From assembly GCA_945485605.1 (NCBI GenBank), contig CALYSG010000083.1, forward strand, positions 1 through 7,956: a stretch of 7,956 nt of DNA. Reading direction: 5' to 3'. Below are positions 1 to 6,975 of this stretch, one piece after another. Origin of the DNA: an uncultured Clostridia bacterium. GTDB taxonomy: Bacteria; Bacillota; Clostridia; Oscillospirales; CAG-272. The notes under the pieces are model-generated. The model saw only the letters and a list, made by a program, of their open reading frames with translations. It was not told where the DNA came from and did not search any database. Position 1 is the first letter of the stretch, and the number at the start of each line of letters is the position of its first letter. Both the position numbers and the translations under genes were made by a program.

Positions 1-170
1 GCCGCGTCCGGGGTGCTGCTTTTCGCAGACACGGTTCCACCCGGTCGTTTAACTCATTAAAAAAGATTATTCATTCTGACACGCAGGCGGTATCTTTCCG
101 CCGCAACCGGGAGCTTTCACCGACCGCTCTCTCTCTGAAGGCGCATTGCGGAAAAACGTATTCTGCGCAT
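1..170 (-). ncRNA. T-box riboswitch leader (partial, gene lies beyond left edge)
   Basis: T-box leaders bind uncharged tRNA and switch between a terminator and an antiterminator upstream of aminoacyl-tRNA synthetase and amino-acid genes. Read on the minus strand, the conserved T-box core GGGTGGAACCGTG lies at 42-30. A Stem I-like region precedes it. AGAGAG repeats at 138-127 are followed by a GGTGAAAGC distal-loop motif at 121-113. The base can pair as ATGCGCAG (170-163) with CTGCGTGT (86-79), 8 pairs including two G-U. Above it, TTTTTCCGC (156-148) can pair with GCGGAAAGA (101-93). The specifier loop is not resolved: ACC (Thr, 91-89) and GAT (Asp, 94-92) both fit. The leader starts just 3' of the upstream mgsA-like gene, with no terminator between and no convincing promoter of its own, so readthrough is possible. 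The competing terminator and the controlled gene are outside the window. The class call is strong; amino-acid identity and 5' end are uncertain. Confidence 0.88.
8..44 (-). promoter_or_regulatory. T-box antiterminator hairpin
   Basis: On the minus strand this matches the standard antiterminator architecture. Helix A1 is CCGGG (44-40) with CCCGG (12-8). The 7-nt tRNA-acceptor bulge is TGGAACC (39-33). Helix A2 is GTGTCTGC (32-25) with GCAGCAC (19-13), with one bulged T, closed by a GAAAA loop (24-20). TGGA in the bulge is the part that pairs with the tRNA NCCA end. The 3' strand (19 down to 1) would be the segment captured by a competing terminator whose other arm is off the left edge. Confidence 0.9.
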
Positions 171-185
171 GGAAAAACATTTGAC

Positions 186-599
186 TTATCTGACTCTGTT
201 CTTGGGATTGACTATGTTACGCCAGTCAAGATCCCCGCGTTCAAGGGCACAGATCAGCGCTTCTGCCGTTGCGATATTCGTTGCCGTCGGCACGTTATAC
301 ATATCGCACAGGCGGAGAAGCTCGTGCTCTCCCTCGTCGGGTTTGACGTTCGGGCGGGTGTCACGGAAGTAGAGTAGGACGTCTATCTCATTATAAGCCA
401 CGCGTGAGGCTATCTGTTGTTCGCCGCCCTGTTCCCCCGTGAGCAGTCGCTCGATCTTCAGACCGGTAGCTTCGGAAATATACTTGGCGGTTATGCTTGT
501 GGCGCACAGGTTGTGCTTGCTGAGAATTCCGCAATATGCTATGCAGAACTGTGTCATCAGCTCTTTTTTCATATCGTGTGCGATTATTGCTATTTCCAT
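186..599 (-). CDS. mgsA: Methylglyoxal synthase family protein with a divergent active site
   Basis: Methylglyoxal synthase converts dihydroxyacetone phosphate to methylglyoxal and phosphate, a cytosolic bypass of lower glycolysis under phosphate limitation. The 137-residue length equals that of the Bacillus enzyme. Family landmarks are visible: AHD at residues 7-9, GGEQQ at 58-62, FRD at 78-80, LLRL at 94-97 and the TATNIATAEAL stretch near 105-115. Aligned from memory to the E. coli enzyme, D20 and D91 are kept (D9, D80). However D71 is E60, H98 falls on P87, D101 on G90, and the phosphate-loop TGTTG becomes TSITA (34-38). These positions are catalytic or phosphate-binding in characterised members, so activity is doubtful or altered. 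The ATG is supported by AAGGGAG about 5 nt upstream and by a consensus promoter. A T-box leader follows directly. The family call is firm; the enzymatic function is not. Confidence 0.85.
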   Translation of the reverse strand: MEIAIIAHDMKKELMTQFCIAYCGILSKHNLCATSITAKYISEATGLKIERLLTGEQGGEQQIASRVAYNEIDVLLYFRDTRPNVKPDEGEHELLRLCDMYNVPTATNIATAEALICALERGDLDWRNIVNPKNRVR

Positions 600-629
600 G
601 ATGGCTCCCTTCCGACGAAACTTGACTAT

Positions 630-658
630 ATTATAGCCGAAACCTTCACGTTTGTCAA
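630..658 (-). promoter_or_regulatory. Consensus sigma-A promoter for the mgsA-like gene
   Basis: On the minus strand, a perfect -35 TTGACA (658-653) and a perfect -10 TATAAT (635-630) are separated by exactly 17 bp. The predicted start near 623 gives a leader of about 24 nt before the ATG at 599, leaving just enough room for the ribosome binding site. Confidence 0.92.
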
Positions 659-668
659 CCGATTCGGT

Positions 669-690
669 GCAATAAATAAAATTTTATTGC
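669..690. promoter_or_regulatory. Perfect inverted repeat between divergent promoters (candidate operator or UP element)
   Basis: The arms GCAATAAA (669-676) and TTTATTGC (683-690) are exact reverse complements around a 6-nt A/T centre. The element begins 10 bp upstream of the mgsA -35 box and 37 bp upstream of the glyA -35 box. That placement suits an UP element or a dimeric regulator site for the mgsA side. It is not followed by a terminator-like T-run, and neither neighbouring gene ends here. The regulator is unknown. Confidence 0.5.
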
Positions 691-727
691 GCTTTCAGGC
701 ACGAAACGGAAGATTTTTCGACTGCTA

Positions 728-756
728 TTGAAAATCGATGATATTTATAGTATAAT
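728..756 (+). promoter_or_regulatory. Sigma-A promoter for glyA
   Basis: The -35 TTGAAA (728-733, five of six consensus) and perfect -10 TATAAT (751-756) have a 17-bp spacer. The predicted start near 763 gives a leader of about 23 nt, too short for a glycine riboswitch or other leader RNA. Confidence 0.9.
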
Positions 757-785
757 AAGAAAAATTCTAATCAGGAGGCTTGCCG

Positions 786-2033
786 ATGATAACCGATTAC
801 ATTTACCGAATACTTGAAGAAGAGGACCCCGAGGTCGCCGCCGCTGTTGACGCGGAATACAGACGAGAATGTGACGGAATAGAGCTTATAGCCTCCGAAA
901 ACTTTGTTTCCGAGGCTGTCATGGCTGCCGCCGGGAGCATTATGACTAACAAATATGCCGAGGGATACCCGGGTAAGCGCTACTACGGAGGCTGTATGTG
1001 CGTTGACGTTGTCGAGGACCTTGCACGCGAGCGTGCCTGCCGTCTTTTCGGAGCCGAGCACGCTAATGTTCAGCCTCACAGCGGATCGCAGGCGAACGCC
1101 GCCGCGTACTTTGCCCTTTGCGAACCGGGCGACACGATAATGGGAATGTCTCTGGCACACGGAGGACACCTTACGCACGGTAGCCCCGTGAACTTCTCGG
1201 GCAGGCTCTACAATTTCGTCTCATACGGGATAACCGATCCCGACGGAATGATTGATTACGACGCGCTTGAGCGTAGCGCAGGTGAATGCCTGCCTAAGCT
1301 TATAGTTGCCGGTGCATCGGCTTATCCGAGGATAATAGATTTCGAACGCATTTCGGAGATCGCGAAGAGTGTCGGGGCATACTTCATGGTCGATATGGCG
1401 CACATTGCGGGACTCGTTGCCGCCGGGCTTCACCCAAGCCCTGTGCCCTACGCCGATATCGTTACGACGACGACGCACAAGACCCTTCGCGGTCCGCGCG
1501 GCGGTATGATACTCTGCCGCGAAGAGTTTGCAAAGGATGTCGACAAGGCTGTTTTTCCGGGAAATCAGGGCGGACCGCTTATGCATATCATAGCTGCGAA
1601 GGCGGTATGCTTCGGCGAGGCGCTGAAACCTGAATTTGCCGAATATCAGAGAAGGATCGTAGAAAACTCAAAGGCTTTTGCCGAGGCGCTTCTGACCGAG
1701 GGCTTTGATCTTGTTTCGGGCGGTACCGATAATCATCTCTGTCTGCTCGATCTGCGTTCTTTCGGCATAACCGGAAAGGAATTCGAGCGTCGCCTTGACG
1801 AAATACACATCACCGCTAACAAGAACTCGATACCGAACGATCCGCAATCACCCTTCATAACCTCGGGGCTTCGCGTCGGGACGCCCGCCGTGACGACACG
1901 CGGTTTTACACCCGACGATATGAGGCTCGTTGCAAGGCTAATAAGGCTTACAGCCGAGGATCCCGTAGCAAATGCGGATCTATGCCGCACCGAGGTCGCG
2001 GAGCTGTGCCTTAAGCATCCTCTCTATAAGTGA
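786..2033 (+). CDS. glyA: Serine hydroxymethyltransferase
   Basis: This PLP enzyme interconverts serine plus tetrahydrofolate with glycine plus 5,10-methylene-tetrahydrofolate, the main cytosolic source of one-carbon units. The 415-residue product has the usual length. Signatures in order are ELIASENF near 33-40, TNKYAEGYPGKRYYGG near 54-69, VQPHSGSQAN near 95-104, VDMAHIAGL near 202-210, and the PLP-lysine motif TTTTHKTLRGPRGG with the Schiff-base lysine at about K232. PGNQGGP follows near 258. The ATG at 786 is preferred over the in-frame TTG at 780: AGGAGG at 773-778 sits 7 nt before the ATG but only 1 nt before the TTG. The gene is monocistronic, with its own promoter and a strong terminator, and is divergent from the mgsA-like gene. 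All expected motifs are intact. Confidence 0.97.
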   Translation: MITDYIYRILEEEDPEVAAAVDAEYRRECDGIELIASENFVSEAVMAAAGSIMTNKYAEGYPGKRYYGGCMCVDVVEDLARERACRLFGAEHANVQPHSGSQANAAAYFALCEPGDTIMGMSLAHGGHLTHGSPVNFSGRLYNFVSYGITDPDGMIDYDALERSAGECLPKLIVAGASAYPRIIDFERISEIAKSVGAYFMVDMAHIAGLVAAGLHPSPVPYADIVTTTTHKTLRGPRGGMILCREEFAKDVDKAVFPGNQGGPLMHIIAAKAVCFGEALKPEFAEYQRRIVENSKAFAEALLTEGFDLVSGGTDNHLCLLDLRSFGITGKEFERRLDEIHITANKNSIPNDPQSPFITSGLRVGTPAVTTRGFTPDDMRLVARLIRLTAEDPVANADLCRTEVAELCLKHPLYK

Positions 2034-2050
2034 ACTTTTTTAAAGAAAAA

Positions 2051-2090
2051 CCGTGCAATGTTTTTTCATTGCACGGAGATTTTTATTTTC
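2051..2090. terminator. Bidirectional intrinsic terminator between glyA and radC
   Basis: A perfect 10-bp stem, CCGTGCAATG (2051-2060) with CATTGCACGG (2067-2076), has a six-T loop. On the plus strand it is followed by a T-rich tract from 2080. On the minus strand the opposite flank reads as TTTTTCTTTA. It can therefore end glyA transcription and the convergent DUF1846-radC operon. Confidence 0.93.
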
Positions 2091-2787
2091 TTTTTAGTTT
2101 GGGCATATTATCGTATTCGTCGTCGCGACGCTTTATTATCGGGTAATATGAATTGCCGGCGACCACGAAGTGCTCTATGAGCGGGATGCTTATCTGATCG
2201 CACATATACATAAGCTGATCGGTCAGAGAAATATCACTGCCCGACGGCGACGCTATTCCGCCCGGGTGGTTATGAGCAAGGACTATGCCGGAGGCGTGCG
2301 TCAGTATTGCCGACTCGATTAGAGGTTTTACCGAGAAGGAAACGAGGTTAGACAGTCCGTCGGCGAGCTTGTCGCATGAGAGCATCTCCATTTTTCCGTT
2401 GAATGTCAGCAAATAGACCTCCTCGTTCCTTTTACCGAGAAACAGGTTTATCAGAAATTTTCCGAGCTTGTCGACCGTGTCGAAACGCTCGGTGTCCAGA
2501 GATTCGGAGAGAAGGTAACGGCGTGAGAGCTCCGCCGAGAGCTTTATAAGCGTTGCCGCGTGTTCCCCGATACCGTCGACCGTGAGCAGCTCCTCGTAAG
2601 GCGCGTCAAGTACGTCTCGGAGCGAGCCGAAACGTTTTATAAGTCTGTGAGCGATCACGTTCGTGTCCCTTCTGGGGATGCCGAAAAAGAGCAGAAGCTC
2701 AATGACCTGATGCTCGTCGAATATATCAAGACCGTTTTCGAGGAAACGGTCCTTCATTCTTTGGCGGTGATCGGCGTGTTCGTTCAT
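2083..2787 (-). CDS. radC: RadC family JAB/MPN-domain protein
   Basis: RadC proteins were named for DNA repair, but their molecular role is still unsettled. They carry a JAMM metalloprotease-like fold and are often linked to DNA recombination or competence. The 234-residue product has the full architecture. A helical N-terminal UPF0758 region and a helix-hairpin-helix segment near 68-90 (LLTVDGIGEHAA) come first. The C-terminal JAMM motif has H172, H174, S182 and D185 in exact HxH-x7-S-x2-D spacing, with a candidate upstream glutamate at E122/E123. The zinc ligands are intact. The start at 2787 has GGAGA about 6 nt upstream. The gene begins 15 nt after the DUF1846 stop, so it is probably the second gene of that operon; no separate promoter was seen. 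Family assignment is firm. Confidence 0.95.
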   Translation of the reverse strand: MNEHADHRQRMKDRFLENGLDIFDEHQVIELLLFFGIPRRDTNVIAHRLIKRFGSLRDVLDAPYEELLTVDGIGEHAATLIKLSAELSRRYLLSESLDTERFDTVDKLGKFLINLFLGKRNEEVYLLTFNGKMEMLSCDKLADGLSNLVSFSVKPLIESAILTHASGIVLAHNHPGGIASPSGSDISLTDQLMYMCDQISIPLIEHFVVAGNSYYPIIKRRDDEYDNMPKLKRK

Positions 2788-2802
2788 ATCGTTTCTCCGG
2801 TC

Positions 2803-4287
2803 TTATCCGTGATAAAGTTTTTTTGTCTGATACAGGGGTTCGCAGGTGAGGTTCATTCCGAGCTTTCCGAATACGCCCGAGTCGACCGATGAAAGGATCA
2901 CGGTCGAGTGTGCATCGCAACCCGCAAGCTCCGACAGACAGTCGAGTGCGTGCTTTGCATTTTCGTCCGTCAGTGCGCAGACCGAGAGGGCTATGAGTAT
3001 TTCATCGGTATGAAGCCTTGGGTTATGGTTGCCCATGTGATTGACCTTAAGGTGTTGGATAGGTTCGATGACATTGGGCGAGATCAGCTTATACTCGCTG
3101 TCAATGCCCGCAAGCTCCTTCAAAGCGTTCAGAAGTGCGGCTGAGGATGCCCCGAGCAGGTTCGAGGTCTTTCCGGTTACTATCTTGCCGTCAGGCAACT
3201 CGATGGCGACCGCCGGAAGCGAGGTCTGCTCGGCTTTTTTCAGTGCCGCTTTTACGGTCGGTCGGTCATCGGGAGAAACTCCGGCGGTATTCATCAGAAG
3301 CTCGAGCTTCATGACTTCAGACTGCGAAGCCTCGCCTTTTCTTACTGAGCAGAGCGCCGAATAGTACCGCCTTACGATCTCCTGCTTTGACGCTTCGCAT
3401 ACCGCATCGTCATCGGTGATGCAAAAGCCCGCCATATTGACTCCCATGTCTGTGGGGCTCTTGTACGGACTCTCGCCGAATATGCGCGAGAACATTGCGC
3501 TGAGTACCGGGAAGATCTCTATATCTCTATTGTAGTTTACCGTAGTGGTACCGTACTCGGCAAGGTGATATGGGTCGATCATGTTGACATCGTTAAGGTC
3601 TGCCGTTGCTGCTTCGTACGCAAGGTTGACCGGATGCTTGAGCGGAAGGTTCCAGACCGGAAAGGTCTCAAACTTTGCGTATCCGGCTTTTATACCGTGT
3701 TTATGCTCGTGATAGATCTGGGACAGGCATGTCTCCATTTTTCCGCTCCCGGGCCCCGGTGCGGTCACGACGATAAGCGAACGGCTCGTTTCTATATAAT
3801 CGTTCTTTCCGAAACCGTTCTCACTGATGATTCCGTTGATATTTGAGGGATAGTCCGGGATCGGGAAATGGCGGTAAACGGGAACGCCGAGTGACTTAAG
3901 CTTCTGCTCGAATTTTTCGGCAGCCGGCTGTCCCGAACACATGGTTACGACTACGCTGCCGACGTAAAGACCTATGCCGCGGAATGCGTCGATAAGCCTC
4001 ATGACTTCCTGATCGTAGGTTATGCCGGAATCTCCGCGACGCTTATTCTGCTCGATCGCGTTTGCCGAGATGGAAATGATTATCTCAGCCTCATCCTTCA
4101 TGGCAAGGAGCATTTTTATCTTGCTGTCCGGGCAGAATCCGGGAAGCACGCGTGAGGCATGATAGTCGTCGAAGAGCTTTCCGCCGAATTCGAGATAGAG
4201 CTTGCCTCCTATTTCGGCGATCCGGTCACGGATATTCTGTGTCTGAAGTCTTATGTATTTGTCGTTATCAAAGCCGAGTTTTTGCAT
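2803..4287 (-). CDS. DUF1846 / UPF0371 family protein
   Basis: This is a conserved cytosolic family, common in Firmicutes, with known structures but no established biochemical function. The 494-residue product is full length for the family. Recognisable stretches are the N-terminal GFDNDKYI near 5-12, MCSGQPAAEKFE near 116-127, the P-loop-like APGPGSGK at 176-183, and KFETFPVWNLPL near 205-216. A helical, acidic C-terminal half follows. The GPGSGK stretch resembles a Walker A motif, so nucleotide or phosphate binding is possible but unproven. The ATG at 4287 is chosen over a GTG at 4299: GGCGG lies 5 nt upstream of the ATG, the GTG has no ribosome binding site, and the family normally starts just before GFDNDKY. 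It is first in an operon with radC and is divergent from mreB. Confidence 0.92.
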   Translation of the reverse strand: MQKLGFDNDKYIRLQTQNIRDRIAEIGGKLYLEFGGKLFDDYHASRVLPGFCPDSKIKMLLAMKDEAEIIISISANAIEQNKRRGDSGITYDQEVMRLIDAFRGIGLYVGSVVVTMCSGQPAAEKFEQKLKSLGVPVYRHFPIPDYPSNINGIISENGFGKNDYIETSRSLIVVTAPGPGSGKMETCLSQIYHEHKHGIKAGYAKFETFPVWNLPLKHPVNLAYEAATADLNDVNMIDPYHLAEYGTTTVNYNRDIEIFPVLSAMFSRIFGESPYKSPTDMGVNMAGFCITDDDAVCEASKQEIVRRYYSALCSVRKGEASQSEVMKLELLMNTAGVSPDDRPTVKAALKKAEQTSLPAVAIELPDGKIVTGKTSNLLGASSAALLNALKELAGIDSEYKLISPNVIEPIQHLKVNHMGNHNPRLHTDEILIALSVCALTDENAKHALDCLSELAGCDAHSTVILSSVDSGVFGKLGMNLTCEPLYQTKKLYHG

Positions 4288-4325
4288 ATTCACCGCCACT
4301 GAAAAAATAAATAATATACTGATTT

Positions 4326-4354
4326 ATTATAAATCCAACGGCGACGTTCGTCAA
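4326..4354 (-). promoter_or_regulatory. Sigma-A promoter for the DUF1846-radC operon
   Basis: On the minus strand, the -35 TTGACG (4354-4349, five of six) and perfect -10 TATAAT (4331-4326) are 17 bp apart. The predicted start near 4319 gives a leader of about 31 nt before the ATG at 4287. Confidence 0.9.
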
Positions 4355-4402
4355 GGGATTTTCCGACATTTTTTGCTTTGGACAAAAACTCTTTTTATTG
4401 TG

Positions 4403-4431
4403 TTGCATTTTTGCGGAAAATAATGTATAAT
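4403..4431 (+). promoter_or_regulatory. Probable promoter for mreB-pepD
   Basis: A perfect -10 TATAAT (4426-4431) is preceded at 17 bp by a weak -35, TTGCAT (4403-4408, three of six). The sequence between is A/T-rich. The predicted start near 4438 leaves about 30 nt before the ATG. It is weaker than the other promoters in the window, so an activator or lower expression is possible. Confidence 0.7.
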
Positions 4432-4468
4432 AAACAGTGAATGAGAACTTAAAGCTCCGGAGGCAGAA

Positions 4469-5506
4469 ATGTTCGACAAACTGAAATCCTTTTTCGGAAA
4501 TGATATAGGTATTGACCTCGGCACGGCTACGGTGCTTGTCTATGTGAAGGGCAAGGGCATCGTGCTGAAAGAACCCTCTGTTGTTGCGATAGATACCTCG
4601 ACCGACAAGATACTGAAGGTCGGGCACGAGGCACAGCAGATGCTCGGAAGGACTCCCGGCAATATCGTCGCGATCCGTCCCTTGCGCGAGGGTGTTATAA
4701 GCCAGTATGAGGTCACTCTGAAGATGCTTCAGTACTTTATCCGCCGCGCCTGCGGAAATATGTTCTTCAAGCCGAAGGTAATGATATGTGTTCCCACGGG
4801 AATCACCGAGGTAGAAGAGAGAGCCGTTGTCGCCGCTTCCAATCAGGCGGGGGCAAGGCAGACTCACCTTATAGAAGAACCGGTCGCCGCGGCGATAGGT
4901 GCGGGGCTTGACATTTCGGGACCTACCGGCAGAATGGTAGTCGACATCGGCGGAGGTACGACCGATATAGCCGTCATTTCGCTTGGCGGAATAGTCGTTT
5001 CCGACTCGATCAAGGTCGCGGGCGATAAAATGGATGAAGCTATTATGCGATATGTGCGGAGAACCTACAATATGCTGATAGGAGAACGCACCGCCGAGCG
5101 CATAAAGATCTCGATCGGCGCGATCTACGAGCACAAGCATCCGAAAACCATAAAGGTGAAGGGCAGAGATCTTCGAGACGGACTTCCGAAAGAGGTACTG
5201 ATCAGTTCAACTGAAATGCTTGAAGCATTATATGAACCGATAGAGAGTATACTTGATTCTGTTTGCTCGGTCATTGAACGTACACCTCCCGAGCTCGTCG
5301 GCGACATACTTCAGCACGGTATCACCATGACGGGCGGCGGAAGCCTTATTTACGGTTTCGATAAGCTGATAACAAAGGTCACGGGCATTAATACACGTGT
5401 GGCGAATGACCCGATCTCCTGTGTAGCTATCGGTACCGGCGAATCGCTCAACAACCTTGCCGCGATACCGGAGGGAAGCGTGAACTTCTCAAAATACAAG
5501 AACTGA
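4469..5506 (+). CDS. mreB: MreB/Mbl-family actin-like cell-shape protein
   Basis: MreB proteins form membrane-bound ATP-dependent filaments that guide the elongation machinery for peptidoglycan synthesis and set rod shape. The 345-residue product has all actin-fold motifs: phosphate-1 DIGIDLGTATVLVYVKG near 12-28, LIEEPVAAAIGAG with the catalytic-region glutamates E136/E137, phosphate-2 VVDIGGGTTDIAVIS near 157-171, and the adenosine motif GITMTGGGSLIYG near 284-296. An N-terminal amphipathic stretch (MFDKLKSFF) could act as a membrane anchor. The usual Asn after DLGTA is Thr here. The wording VKGKGIVLKEPSVVA is closest, in my memory, to Mbl, so this may be the mbl paralog. No mreC or mreD follows, unlike the classical mreBCD cluster. 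GGAGG sits 5 nt before the ATG. It is probably co-transcribed with pepD. Confidence 0.95.
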   Translation: MFDKLKSFFGNDIGIDLGTATVLVYVKGKGIVLKEPSVVAIDTSTDKILKVGHEAQQMLGRTPGNIVAIRPLREGVISQYEVTLKMLQYFIRRACGNMFFKPKVMICVPTGITEVEERAVVAASNQAGARQTHLIEEPVAAAIGAGLDISGPTGRMVVDIGGGTTDIAVISLGGIVVSDSIKVAGDKMDEAIMRYVRRTYNMLIGERTAERIKISIGAIYEHKHPKTIKVKGRDLRDGLPKEVLISSTEMLEALYEPIESILDSVCSVIERTPPELVGDILQHGITMTGGGSLIYGFDKLITKVTGINTRVANDPISCVAIGTGESLNNLAAIPEGSVNFSKYKN

Positions 5507-5527
5507 TACATACGAGGAGGATATATT

Positions 5528-6958
5528 ATGGAATACATTATTCATGGAAGAAAACCCGAAAATCTTTTTCGGTTCTTCGAGGAGATCTCGGCGATCCCGA
5601 GAGGCTCGGGGAACGAAAAGGGCATGGCAGATTATCTTGAAAACTTTGCCGAGGTCAGAGGTCTTGAGTGCTACCGCGACCGACTGAACAATATATTTAT
5701 TAAAATGAAGGGAAGCGCCGGGCGCGAATCTGAGCCGGCGGTGCTCCTTCAGGCTCATACCGATATGGTGTGCGAGAAAAACGAGGGAGTGGAACATGAC
5801 TTTCTGAAGGACGGGCTGAAGCTTTACCTTGACGGGAAATACCTCCGCGCCCGCGGAACGACTCTCGGGGCAGACGACGGGATCGGAGTGGTGACGATGC
5901 TTGCTTTCCTTGACGGTGCTTCGGATTCACACCCGCCGCTTGAATGCCTGTTCACCGTTTCGGAGGAGACCGGCATGGACGGTGTGAACGGATTCGATTT
6001 TTCGCTTGTCGGCGCTCGGAAGATGCTGAACCTTGACTCGGAGGATATCGGCACGGCGATCGTCGGATGCGTCGGCGGAGCAAGGTGCAATCTCACGATC
6101 AAAGGAAAGACCGAACCCGTTGACGGCAAGATATTGAGACTTTGCATAAAAGGACTTGCCGGCGGACATTCGGGCAGTAATATCGCCGACGGGCGTGCGA
6201 ACGCCAATAAGCTGATGGGAAGGATCCTTCTCGCTCTCGGTGACGATTTCAGACTCGTGAGCCTTAACGGCGGCTGCAAATCGAACGCCATTCCGCGTGA
6301 GTGCGAGGCTTTGATAGTTACTCGCGAGTCGGAAAAGATCGAAAATCTCGCAAAGAGTGTAGCTGCGGGAATCGCGGGCGAGCTCGGAGATTGGGATAAG
6401 GGTTTTGAATTCATCTGCGAAGAGACGCGGGATCAAGCGAATGCGTTTGACGCTCAAACGACCGTTAAAGCCGTTTCCTTGCTTGGAATCGCGGCGAACG
6501 GTGTGCTTGAAATGAGCAAGAGGATAGAAGGATTTGTCGAATATTCGAGAAATCTCGGGGTAATAAAGACTGAGGAAAATAGTATTGTCTTCACCTTCTT
6601 TGCGCGTTCGGCGATCGAGGGTCAGCTTGATGCCACCTGCCGCGAGCTTGAGGCGCTGGCACGCCTTTGCAACGCGGAAGTGGAATACAACGAGCGTTAT
6701 CACGGTTGGGACTATTCGCCCGAGTCGGAGGTGCGCGATGCCTATGCGGCGGCATACAGAAAGGTAACGGGTAAGGAGATAAAGGTCGCCGCGATCCACG
6801 CGGGTCTTGAGTGCGGAGTCATAAAAGAGAGTATACCCGATATGGATATCCTCGCGGTCGGTCCCGACGCGATAGACATTCATTCGCCCGATGAAAAGCT
6901 CGACCTTGACACGGCGGAGACTCTCTTTGCGGTGATCTCGACGATGCTTGCCGAATGA
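5528..6958 (+). CDS. pepD: Cytosol non-specific dipeptidase / Xaa-His dipeptidase (M20C, PepD)
   Basis: PepD is a cytosolic zinc dipeptidase that hydrolyses a broad range of dipeptides, including Xaa-His, in peptide salvage. The 476-residue product matches family length (about 485). Metal and catalytic residues are all visible: H77 and D79 (QAHTDM), bridging D116 (GADDGIG), base E146 with ligand E147 (SEETG), D170 (LNLDSED) and H452 (DIHSPDE). The first four ligands lie at a constant offset of three from the enterobacterial enzyme as I recall it. The lid domain is interrupted in the usual way, with GGHSG at 212-216. The ATG has AGGAGG 7 nt upstream. The gene starts 21 nt after the mreB stop with no terminator between, which implies co-transcription, and ends at a clear terminator. 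It looks fully functional. Confidence 0.96.
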   Translation: MEYIIHGRKPENLFRFFEEISAIPRGSGNEKGMADYLENFAEVRGLECYRDRLNNIFIKMKGSAGRESEPAVLLQAHTDMVCEKNEGVEHDFLKDGLKLYLDGKYLRARGTTLGADDGIGVVTMLAFLDGASDSHPPLECLFTVSEETGMDGVNGFDFSLVGARKMLNLDSEDIGTAIVGCVGGARCNLTIKGKTEPVDGKILRLCIKGLAGGHSGSNIADGRANANKLMGRILLALGDDFRLVSLNGGCKSNAIPRECEALIVTRESEKIENLAKSVAAGIAGELGDWDKGFEFICEETRDQANAFDAQTTVKAVSLLGIAANGVLEMSKRIEGFVEYSRNLGVIKTEENSIVFTFFARSAIEGQLDATCRELEALARLCNAEVEYNERYHGWDYSPESEVRDAYAAAYRKVTGKEIKVAAIHAGLECGVIKESIPDMDILAVGPDAIDIHSPDEKLDLDTAETLFAVISTMLAE

Positions 6959-6975
6959 GCATATATATTTAAATG

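Noticed and set aside
417..731. Plus-strand open frame over the mgsA 5' end and intergenic region
   Set aside because: It overlaps the mgsA-like gene in antisense and runs through two consensus promoters; no ribosome binding site or family resemblance.
780..785. TTG start two codons upstream of the glyA ATG
   Set aside because: It lies only 1 nt after AGGAGG, too close for initiation; the ATG at 786 has a 7-nt spacing.
763..785. Glycine riboswitch upstream of glyA
   Set aside because: The predicted leader is only about 23 nt, far too short for the aptamer.
4288..4299. GTG start four codons upstream for the DUF1846 gene
   Set aside because: There is no ribosome binding site before it, and family members begin close to the GFDNDKY motif, which fits the ATG at 4287.
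4268..5140. 290-codon open frame on the minus strand across mreB
   Set aside because: It is antisense to a clear MreB gene, resembles no family I know, has no ribosome binding site noted, and covers a plus-strand promoter; a shadow frame.
5927..6883. 318-codon open frame on the minus strand inside pepD
   Set aside because: It is antisense to intact PepD with all metal ligands; its Arg-rich composition is typical of a shadow frame.
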